Of a stretch of 64,000 nt of DNA, positions 48,099 through 56,880 are shown piece after piece. The DNA is taken from contig CAKAKS010000039.1 of the NCBI GenBank assembly GCA_916700875.1, positions 22,188,367-22,252,366 of the forward strand, read 5' to 3'. Below the pieces are notes generated by a model. It was not told the origin of the DNA. It saw only the letters and a list, made by a program, of their open reading frames with translations, and did not search any database. Source of the DNA: Sebastes aleutianus (lineage: Eukaryota > Chordata > Actinopteri > Perciformes > Sebastidae). Made by a program: the position numbers and the translations under genes. Each line of letters begins with the position of its first letter. Positions within the stretch are counted from its first letter, which is position 1.

Positions 48099-51000
48099 CA
48101 GACGTAGGCAAAGTTGTTGGTAACGTTCCATTAAAGAGAGAAAAACCCACAATGGTCACTGAAATAACTTGAAACTGACAAAAGTAATAATAAATAAAAA
48201 TTCACTGAAAATTAACTAATGAAAATCAGATATTGTTTTTGAATTATGGTTCAGCAGAATCATTTAAAAAAACAAACTAATGAAACTGGCCTAGACAAAA
48301 ATGATGGTAACATTAACTTAATATTTTGTTGCACAACCTTTTGAGGCAATCACTGCAATCAAGCGATTTCTGTAACTCTCAATGAGACTTCTGCACCTGT
48401 CGACAGGTATGTTGGCCCACTCCTCGTGAGCAAACTGCTCCAGCTGTCTCAGGTTTGAAGGGTGCCTTCTCCGAATGCATGTTTCAGCTCCTTCCACAGA
48501 TGTTCAATAGGATTTAGATCCGGGCTCATAGAAGGCCACTTCAGAATAGTCCAATGTTTTGTTCTTAGTCATTCTTGGGTGTTTTTAGCTGTGTTTTGGG
48601 TCATTATCCTGTTTGAGGACCCATGACCTGCAACTGAGACCAAGCTTTCTGACACTGGGCAGCACATTTCGCTCCAGAATGCCTTGATAGTCTTGAGATT
48701 TCATTGCACCCTGCACAGATTCAAGACACCCCGTGCCAGATGCAACAAAGCAGCCCCATAACATAACCGAGCCTCCTCCATGTTTCACATTAGGTACAGT
48801 GTTCTTTTCTTTGGATGCTTCATCTCTTCGTCTGTGAACATAGAGCTGATGTGACTTGCCAAAAAGCTCCAGTTTTGTCTCATCTGTCCAAAGGACATTC
48901 TCCCAGAAGCTTTGTGGCTTGTCAATATGCATTTTGGAAAATTCCAGTCTCGCTTTTTTATGATTTGGTGTCCTCCTCGGTTGTCTTCCATTAAGTCCAC
49001 TTTGGCTCAAACAGCGACGGATGGTGCGATCTGACACTGATGTACCTTGACCTTGGAGTTCACCTCTAATCTCTTTGGAAGTTGTTCTGGGCTCTTTGGT
49101 TACCATTCGTATTATCCGTCTCTTCAATATGTCATCAATTTTCCTCTTGCGGCCACGTCCAGGGAGGTTGGCTACAGTCCCATGGACCTTAAACTTCTGA
49201 ATAATATGAGCAGCTGTAGTCACAGGAACATCAGGCTGCTTGGAGATGGTCTTATAGCCTTTACCTTTAACATGAAGGTCTATAATGTTCTTTCTGATCT
49301 CCTGAGACAACTCTCTCCTTAGCTTTCTGTGGTCCATGTTCAGTGTGGTACACACCATGATACCAAACAGCACAGTGACTACTTTTCACCCTTTAAATAG
49401 GCAGACTGACTGATTACAAGTTTGAAGACACCTGTGATGCTAATTACAGGACACACCTTAGTTTAATATGTCCCTATGGTCACATTATTTTACATCTTTT
49501 CTAGGGCTACCATCATTTTTGTCTAGGCCAGTTTCATCAGTTTGTTTTTTAAAATGATTCTGTTGAACCACAATTCAAAAGCAATAGCTGATTTTCATTA
49601 GTTAATTTTCAGTAAATTTTTATTTATTATTACTTTTGTCAGTTTCAAGTTATTTCAGTGACCATTGTGGGTTTTTCTCTCTTTAACGGAACGTTACCAA
49701 CAACTTTGCCTACGTCTGTATCTATCTATCTATCTACCATTAAAGCTGTCACCAGGGTCCAAATAACAGGGGGGATGGAAGGGGGGGGTCTGACCCCCCT
49801 AATTAATACTTGGACCCCCTTAGAAAAGGTAAAAACAACAGGTCGGGGGTGTCGAAACATGTTTATATCCTTCTTACCTGTAATCGTAGTTAAATATTAC
49901 AATATATTCCCCCATATTAATAATCATGCCTTAAAGAATCTTGTAATACGATTTCAGACACCCCTAAAGTGGACCATACCATTTATTACCCTTGACGTTG
50001 GTTGAACGCAGGTTAACGTAAACCGACGTCAACGTCTCTTCTGCCTGTAATGTAAGCAGCTAGTTACCTAGCTCGTTTAATATTCTTTACTTTCTTACCT
50101 TCAGAGTTTCTAAATTAAACTGTGTGAAGTGTCTACGGATGAATGCTAACGTTAGCTAATTACTAACCTTTGTCTTTAGTTACAGTAGCTAACGTTGGCT
50201 AGTTACTAACTGTTGCCCTTAGTTACAGTAGCTAATGTTAGCCGGTTCAGTTGGTCGTGTCTAGAAGGTAACTATGGACACTCGCTGCCCAACAACCCAT
50301 CCGAACATTAAACATCTCGCGAGAGTTTCTCAATTTGCGCGTTACTTTGAGGACAGGACAGTTGTTGTGTTGAAGTCAGGTATGGTTCAGCAGGTTTGCG
50401 TAGGACAGGTGTCTGTAACCTGTGGCTCTTTAGCCCCTCTCCAGTGGTTCCCTGTGGATTTATTAAAGATTAGTGGAAATTAATTACTGTTTTTTGTTTA
50501 CATTTTCATTTTTATTTCTCATTGTTGTAGGTCTATGTTACGACGGAGTATTAGGGCCACATTGAGGAAAAAACATAAATCTGAGATTTTGAGAATAAAG
50601 TAATAATATTACGAAAATAAAGTCATAATATTATAAAGTGGTAATTTTATGTTTTCTTTTATTCTCGTAAAGTTATGACTTTATCCTCGTAACATTACAA
50701 CTTTTTTTCTCGTAAAGTTATGACTTTATTCTCGTAACATTACAACTTTTTTCTCGAAATATTATTTTATTCTCGTTATATTACGACTTTTTTCTTGTAA
50801 AGTTCTGACTTCATTCTCGTAAAGTTATGACTTTATTCCCGTAACATTACGACTTTTTTTCTCGTAAAGTTCCGACTTTATTCTCGTAAAATTACAACTT
50901 TTTTCTCGTAATATTATTTTATTCTCGTTATATTACGACTTTTTTTCTCGTAATATTATGACTTTATTCTCATAGCATTACAACTTTTTTCTCGTAAAGT

Positions 51001-54000
51001 TATGACTTTTTTCTCGTAATATTATGACTTTATTCTCTTAACAATACGACTTTTTTTCTCGTAAAGTTCAGACTTTATTCTCGTAACATTACAACTTTTT
51101 TCTCGTAATATTATTTTATTCTCGTTATATTACGAAAGTTATGACTATTCTTGTTATATTACAACTTTTTTTCTCGTAATATTATGACTTTATTCTCATA
51201 ACATTACGACTTTTTTCTCGTAAAGTTATGACTTTATTTGCGTCATATTACAACTTTTTTCTTGTATTATTATGACTTTATTCTGGAAATCTCAGATGTT
51301 TTTCCCCACAATGTGGCCCTAATACTCCGTAGTACATTGTCTCTTTGGCCCTCACTGCATCCAACTTATATACTATATACTTAGACTATAAACTGTGTTA
51401 CCTTCATCACAATGCTCAAATGTTTTGCGGCTCCAGACAGATTTGTTTTCTTTTTTTTTTGCCTAAAATGGCTCTTTTGTTAGTAAAGGTTGCTGACCCC
51501 TGACATAGGGGGAAAGACATATCGACGGGAAACAGTACTCGACACAACACCTGTTCGGTCCCCACCCCGATATCATGCCCGATATGCCCTCACTTCATGT
51601 GTACTTTATATTTTTGTAGATAAATGTTACTGTGTGTGTGTATATATATATACACACTTTGTATTTTCTGTAATTACTTTGATATTTATATTAAAGTACT
51701 TATTACTTAACTTATTATATAAGTTGCCATGCCATTACAGGGTAAACACATGTGTAATTAATGACATTAATTATGGCCCTGTTCCATTTAGGTGGGCCAG
51801 GGCCCTGGTATTGTGCATGCTGGCTCACTGGAATGGCTGTGACACTAAATAGAAGGGGACCATAATTAATTTTATCAATTACACCCTGCAATGACAGGTC
51901 AAAGTGGCTGCTGTGAAAAGGGCCTATTGTCATTAATATATAATACATTAACATAATATAATAATTCGCACTCTAGCTGTCACACACACTTTATTATAAA
52001 GAAAAAGACACAGTTTAAAGGTATTCAGCATTTTGGAGAACACACTTTGGGGAGTGAGAACACCGACATCAGTCTCATGTTTGTGTGTTAAAGGGAACCC
52101 CTTTCACTTATTCTGACATTCTCCCATATCAGCACTGAACTCACCTATGAGGATGTGTCACAGCGCCGTGCCCAAACGCCGTGATAGTCGCCAGAATAAC
52201 GGGACACTCGCTGTCACTGAATACGTTAGTATAGAAGCCTCTACAGGGCAGACCTGAGTGGCTCTGGCATACTGCGATACAACCAGACGGGTAGCTGAGA
52301 GGACAGAGTCAAAGGTCAAAAGGTCAGCTGCAGTGACACATTAGATATATGCCGTACATTTCATTTGTTTCTGGGACAACTACTATAATTAAAATAGTTA
52401 TGGATAAAGATGAGAGTAGGATACTATATGAACGAGGAGCCGTTGTTGATCTTGTAGTGTAGTTTCTGCCGTTCTGGATCCTGCTGCTTCACTTCTGGTA
52501 TCTGGGGCATCCCATTGACTAGAGTGGCAGGTTGGACCTTTTTCCTCGCTCTCCTGTCCTTCAGTTTTGGCTCTGGATCACCATAGTAACGGAATATGAG
52601 GTTCAGGTCCTGTTTAGCTGTTTGCAGTTTTCTATGTAAAGATGAAGTAATGTGTTATGCTTAAATCTTTCATTTAGCATTAATGAGGAGTTACATTGCA
52701 AAATAAAACATTTAAAAGTTTCAACAGCAGATGACCAAAATGTTGTGCCAGTCCATCTAATAAGTAGATATGTCTATGGATTAGTGAAAACTTTGACCTG
52801 CTGGTGATGAAAAGTCACAGGATCACCAACGTTTTGTAACGTAACCCCTCATTTGACAAACATTTGCTGTTGACTAAATGCAGCAGCAAAGCTTAACAAC
52901 CCACTCAGCACTTGTTGCCGCCCGGAGTTTCTCCAACACCCACTGACACAAACGGATCTGCTGCTCAGGCTCATCATGGGAGGGCTGCTTCTGCTGGATG
53001 ATCCAACCTGGACACAAACCACATCCAGCTGAGGCTGCAGGGCCACACAGTCGACCGCAGACACAGTGGCCTAAATTAACACACAATGCTTCGGCTCCAC
53101 GTCTTACCTGCATTACTGCAGCGGTCGGATGACAGGGAGAAACTGGTGGTGGTGAAGGTTTGAGCTGCTGGAGAGTGAGAATATGGAGCTATCAGCTGAG
53201 GTCTACATTCACCTCTTTATTGAATCTGGATACTATACTGGCCGTATATCAGTCACTTACAGTGGCATCAGGGAACTTAATAGTGTAACTCAATAGCCCT
53301 GTAACTGATTAACAGGCAGCAGTACATCTGTGCCTAGCGACCAGCTACCTTGTCCTGTCTGGTAAACTAATCCACTCACTTCCACCAGCTTGCAACCAAA
53401 ACTGTCCTCATGTTCAGCCTTAAAAGGTCACAAGAATTACTTAATGGGTTTTCACTTTTATCACTCTCCTTGTTATTGTTTCTTACTTACATTAACTATG
53501 GCATGTAGTAAAAATGTAGTTCTGTCTGTCCTACCTTATTCTTTTACATATCTGTACCCATAACACTAGCATTTTCTAAAGCTATGTATATTTTATAAAG
53601 GGTTTGTGTGCTGTAACTAAAGGCTTAATTAATGGTTAATAAATCATTTATTAGTACTAACTTTGTAAGCCATTTGTAAAAACTTTTGGGTTGTCACTTT
53701 GTAAAAAAGGCCCTTTCGCTGATGTATATACTCTTGTAGCGTAACTTGTTTTGTATTTAGCAAAAAATGTATTAACATTTACAACTTGATTGATTATTGT
53801 AGTGCAGAACTAGAGCTGCAACAATGAATTGATTAGTTGTCAACTACTAAAATAATCGCCAACTATTTTGATAATCAATCAATGGGATGAGTATTTTTTT
53901 TGAAGTAAAATAATCTCTAATTCCAGCTTCTTAAATGTGAATATTTTCTGGTTTCTTTACTCCTCTATGACAGTAAACTGAACATCTTTGAGTTGTGGAC

Positions 54001-55685
54001 AAAACAAGACATTTGAGGACGTCATCTTGGGCTTTGGGGAACACTGATCGACATTTTCTGACATACTATAGACCAAACAACTCATCGATTAATCCAGAAA
54101 ATAATCATTAGTTGCAGCCCTATATAGGAACAACCCATAATGACTTATTTCTATCTGCAAACCTGATGATTTCTAAAGTGAGCATATGACTTTTATTTAT
54201 GACTTTCTAATAACCCAATTATACAATCATAAACCGTGAAGCATTCAGTTGTTATTAAAGGTCCCATATTGTGCTCATTTTCAGGTTCTTACTTGTATTT
54301 GGAGTTTCTACTAGAACATGTTTACATACTTTAATTTAAAAATATATATATATATTTTCCTCATGCTGTCTTCTTGAATATACCTGTATTTACCCTCTGT
54401 CGGAAACGCTCTTTTTTAGCACATTTCAATGAAATTGCAACAGAATTGCATGGTCTAAATATTGTAGATTTGTGACATCACAAATGGACAGAAATCCTAA
54501 CGGCTTGTTTCAAAAGCTCAGTTTCTGAATATGGGATGTGTGTATTACTCTGTGGATTAAGCGTTTCAATACTTTCACAGTATTTATATAGAACTTTAAC
54601 CTGCTTTATAATATAAAAGCCATGAAAATGTCACTTTTTACATTATGGGACCTTTAAATCAATATAGGCTATTGATTTTGTTACAGATGCTCTGCAGCGC
54701 AATTTTGAGGGGGATAAACCTCAACCAGATGGTGTTTTAATCTTGAAGGCTTTAATAAATAATTTATTAACCATTAATAACAATTATACCCTTATATGAG
54801 ATATGTCATGTAAGCCAAGAAGAGAACAAAATAGCTAATGTGAAATGTTTGCAGTATCTCACAGTTTTGACTTATTATGTCTACTTTTTTTTTACATATA
54901 TCATGAGTATTTTATGTATTTTAACTATTTTAAGGTAATTTTCTTTTCCTGGTGGAAGTGGGTTTCCCAAAAACTGTGACCCAGAGATTGATTTACCTTT
55001 GGTAGAGTTGAGTTTGGTCTTTTTCATTTGAGGATTTGAGCTGACTTGTGGTTTTCTTGCAGAAACATTTCCCACAACACGCGAGTTTCTCTCTGCTGCC
55101 TCCCTCTTGTTGTCATCTGCGGACACCCGTTCGTTAGTTTTTGGCGGATCCTCCCAGGGGCAAGTCAGAATATTTTCAATCCCCTGAGGAATCAGTCCCT
55201 CTTCAGTCCAGTCATGTTGTGAGAGCAGAAGAGCCACTTGCTTTAACAGCTGAGGAGCTGCTCGCTTGTATGCCTCCATCAGATCGTGCGTTTTTCTGTT
55301 GACAGCGGATGAGCCATCAGGTGCACCACGTGTTTCACCTGACAGCTTATCATCGCCTGCTTTGTTGCCTTTCTCTCTGTGAGAAAAATGTTGAAATGTA
55401 GGTATTAGTTGCACGAAAAGTAAAATAATGTTGAAGTACTATAGGGGGATTGAATTACCTTTGTTTTGCATCTTCTACCTGCGCTCCTTCATGTGCCAAA
55501 TTAAAACACAATCGTGCCCCTTTATCTCGGTCTCGTTTTGTTGGCTGCAGAGAGATCAGTTACAAGGTTATGATGACATCTTTCTGTTTATTTTAAACCA
55601 GTAAAAAAATGAATTACTGTAATTAGCCCACCTGGTCAAAGAAATACAAAGGTTTAGATTCCGTTTGCAAAACAGAAGAAGTCAT
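40864..55685 (-). CDS. C3orf20-like protein with FAM194 domain, 17 coding exons
   Basis: Function unknown in the family. Exons in transcript order: 55632-55685, 55459-55544, 54997-55376, 53108-53167, 52905-53007, 52425-52631, 52145-52294, 47598-47718, 46445-46570, 46326-46370, 45899-46064, 45360-45600, 43672-44071, 43263-43379, 42292-42434, 41147-41263, 40864-40969. All phases join and give 873 aa plus stop, close to the human length (about 904). Seen: start MTSSVLQTESKPLYFFDQ; a FAM194-type region about residues 275-430 (LHYKINNGSSF, YYPSGCIAVCQS, GHGAV, VWDQHGGFICDHHGD, KEWSW, VISVRLLSGTSAMLSF); and a C-terminal part with LEYDAFVMGQPPHSQQILVV, RRRNKHRTMPC and GKLLFVGQVFSVHSCPVRDLQ. No signal peptide or membrane segment is evident. 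The 4.9-kb intron between 47718 and 52145 is inflated by transposons. The 52905 donor is the least certain junction; it was chosen by phase. The name rests on recalled similarity to human C3orf20, not a search. Confidence 0.87.
41290..41660. repeat. AGTACTTTTACT-type teleost repeat
   Basis: TACTTGTACTTTACTTGAGT and GAGTACTTTTACTTTTGATA phrases, the pattern of a common fish MITE. Related in style to 2080-2440. It lies in an intron of the C3orf20-like gene. Confidence 0.45.
41664..41945 (+). repeat. Diverged repeat, inverse of 47270-47525
   Basis: GCCAGTACCCTAATTCAGCA, ATGACATGATCATCACGTGT, TTTCCACAGTTTGTACATA and CAAATTGTACACAAATATA occur here. They recur in the same order on the opposite strand at 47525-47270. 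Confidence 0.65.
42688..42963. mobile_element. hAT-like MITE with AGTCGACTAA ends
   Basis: Left part TAGTAGACTAATCGACCG, CTAGTCGACTAAGATTTC; right part GTTAGTCGACTAAGAAATTC, TTGGTCGAGGACAGCCCTA. The right terminus (GACAGCCCTA) resembles the other hAT-like ends here. About 275 bp, intronic. Confidence 0.6.
44396..44482. repeat. (GATA)n microsatellite 1
   Basis: About 20 GATA units with GACA and GATT interruptions, in an intron of the C3orf20-like gene. Confidence 0.97.
44590..45120. repeat. Dispersed repeat, partner of 1-660
   Basis: Parallel to 40-660 (see there). It contains four tandem 10-bp CGGAGGACAC units at about 44969-45010, where the left-hand copy has only one. Confidence 0.65.
45204..45299. 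repeat. (GATA)n microsatellite 2
   Basis: About 23 units, with GCTA interruptions on the left, just downstream (60 bp) of a coding exon of the C3orf20-like gene. Confidence 0.97.
47270..47525 (-). repeat. Diverged repeat, inverse of 41664-41945
   Basis: See 41664-41945. The pair brackets seven exons of the C3orf20-like gene in inverted orientation. Confidence 0.65.
47598..47718 (-). CDS. Isolated FAM194-domain exon between transposons
   Basis: This 121-nt exon sits alone in a transposon-rich stretch. It reads SSAITAVWDQHGGFICDHHG, then DITKEWSWQTDRTQ, and has good acceptor (TCCTCCAG) and donor (CAG/GTGCAG) sites. Its phase (entering with one base, leaving at 0) links exons 52145-52294 and 46445-46570 exactly. 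The GG-x-x-C-D-x-x-G-x-W-x-W pattern is typical of the FAM194 domain, so it is a real exon despite its isolation. Confidence 0.88.
47760..48098 (+). mobile_element. LINE-like 3' tail ending in (TATC)n
   Basis: Repeated 'tgcactatattca' phrases, then GAATTTCCCTCTGGATCAAT followed by AAAGTTACTATCTATCTATC. This is the typical Rex1-like tail with a microsatellite end. The Tc1 element at 48099 inserted inside this TATC tract. Confidence 0.6.
48099..49718 (-). mobile_element. Tc1-like transposon, 1,620 bp, complete ends
   Basis: Inverted repeats of about 211 bp (48099-48309 and 49508-49718) start CAGACGTAGGCAAAGTTG. They are flanked by TA on both sides within a TATC tract. Transposase sequence is on the minus strand but is broken (separate entry). 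Arm identity is high by eye, suggesting fairly recent insertion into the intron of the C3orf20-like gene. Confidence 0.92.
48330..49373 (-). pseudogene. Tc1 transposase, interrupted
   Basis: The N-terminal part is open for about 260 codons: a helix-turn-helix region (GRGRKRKIDDILKRRIIRMV), then the catalytic domain with the first Asp in WTDETKLELFG and the second in QDNDPKHS. A stop follows directly after KHS. The third catalytic residue region (PDLNPIEHLW) is visible further on in a different frame near 48500-48540. The copy is therefore disabled by a stop and at least one frameshift and cannot make full transposase. Confidence 0.88.
50406..51502. mobile_element. hAT-like element with nested inverted-repeat element
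   Basis: Left end CAGGTGTCTGTAACCTGTGG and right end GGTTGCTGACCCCTG are imperfect inverses of hAT (Charlie-like) style. The flanking 8-mers GCGTAGGA and ACATAGGG match at 5 of 8. The interior right part has GCCTAAAATGGCTCTTTTGT, typical of such ends. It is occupied between 50539 and 51334 by a second element. Confidence 0.65.
50539..51334. repeat. Inverted-repeat element filled with CTCGTAA tandem array
   Basis: Ends ACGGAGTATTAGGGCCACAT (50543 on) and its inverse (to 51330) are near-perfect. Between them lies about 650 bp of 20-45 bp units built from TTCTCGTAA, AGTTATGACTTTAT and CATTACAACTTTTTT. The first few units on the left run in the inverse sense. Confidence 0.8.
51640..52144. other. 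Intron stretch with short inverted motif
   Basis: GTGTAATTAATGACATTAATTATGG, seen in part around 51755, is partly repeated in inverse near 51855-51885 (CCATAATTAATTTTATCAAT). It suggests a small foldback element. No exon is needed here by phase. Confidence 0.35.
53811..54122. mobile_element. hAT-like MITE with TAGRGCTGCAAC ends
   Basis: Left end TAGAGCTGCAACAATGAATT and right end (inverse) TAGGGCTGCAACTAATGATT, with inverted ATCGATTAAT-type motifs inside. About 312 bp, in an intron of the C3orf20-like gene. Confidence 0.7.
54257..54657. mobile_element. MITE with AAGGTCCCAT termini
   Basis: TTAAAGGTCCCATATTGTGC at the left and CATTATGGGACCTTTAA at the right are inverses. It is about 400 bp long, without a coding frame. 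Its middle (CTTGAATATACCTGTATTTA, CCCTCTGTC) resembles 740-780. Confidence 0.75.
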
Positions 55686-56556
55686 TATTTCCTTTAAAAA
55701 AATCTACTCTAAAGAGTCGCCACACGCAGATAACAAACGTCCCTGCAAGAAAACATCAACAAACCCGAACTGTTGTGCTTTAAAATCCACCTTTCATTCC
55801 TGTACGTGTCCTCTCAATGTGCTGCCAGGCTTGTTGCTTGGATACGTCTCCAAATACTCGCGATACGCACCATTAATGATCGACTCCGGGCATCAAACCT
55901 ACAATACAAACAACAAAAACATTACCTACAATAACAGATGAGATGTTTTCCAATGTGGACACACTGGGAGAAGTGACACTAGAGTGTTTTACGAGCAGCT
56001 GCAGGTGCGCACAGTAACCTGAAACTGGATGTTCAGACAAAGTGATGATTCTTATCATGCAGTGCAGCTCTATACAGACCATTTATCAGGACACGATGGA
56101 CACATAACTACGATACGATCATCTAACTCTGTTTCCACTTTTAAAAAACTTTTGAAAACACATTTTTTTTAGGATAGCATTCCTATAAGTAGAAGGGTAT
56201 AAATATATGTATGTATACATCCGTTTCTGGACGCATGTGTACATTTATACACATTTATGTATTTATATACTGTATATTTGTTTTATCAACTTGTCCTACC
56301 ATTTTACCACTTCTATTATTATTGATATGTTCTGTGATGTTCTGTTTTAGCAGTTACCATATCTTTTACTTTATATATCTGCTTTTATTGTCTGATATTA
56401 TGTTTTAACAGTTACCATATCTTTAACTTTATCTATCTGCTTTTATTGTCTGATGTTCTGTTTTAACAGTTATCATATATTTTACTTTATTTATCTGCTT
56501 TTATTGTCTTGTGGAGCACTTTGTAACATCTGTTTTGAGAAGTGCTATATAAATAC

Positions 56557-56613
<57 letters not shown>

Positions 56614-56880
56614 ACTAAGCATTTCAGCCTCCGCAGAACTTTTTTTTTGTGTGCCAAAATGTAATTCCCCCTATACAAAGGAAAAAAAATGTGATGATGA
56701 ATGAAAGTTTTCTGCTCCTCAGGACAGATGCAGGATCGTCTTCCTGCTCGGGTCAAGTTGTTGCACAGAGATCGTCTTAATGGCTCATTATTGGCTCAGC
56801 ATCCTCCAGCACACTTTTCCGCTTTGACCACTGGAGGCTCTCAGCAGCTTATGCGTCACTTCACCTCTCAGTCGCTGATC
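55686..56880. promoter_or_regulatory. Shared head-to-head intergenic region, C3orf20-like / METAP2
   Basis: The C3orf20-like start codon (minus) and the METAP2 start codon (plus) are 1.2 kb apart and divergent, so both promoters must lie here. No classic TATA box stands out. The middle is occupied by a LINE-like tail ending in an ATT microsatellite (56110-56611), leaving about 420 bp on the left and 270 bp on the right of ordinary sequence. Confidence 0.5.
56110..56611 (+). mobile_element. LINE-like 3' tail ending in (ATT)n
   Basis: Contains two or three approximate repeats of ACAGTTACCATATCTTT and CTGCTTTTATTGTCTGAT, then AGTGCTATATAAATACATTT and about 17 ATT units (56558-56611). An L2/Maui-like tail lying between the two divergent promoters. 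Confidence 0.65.

Noticed and set aside
56701..56880. METAP2 start at the upstream in-frame ATG
   Set aside because: The extra 60 residues match nothing in the METAP2 family, while the internal MAELQ start fits the known N-terminus. The upstream part is most likely 5' UTR.
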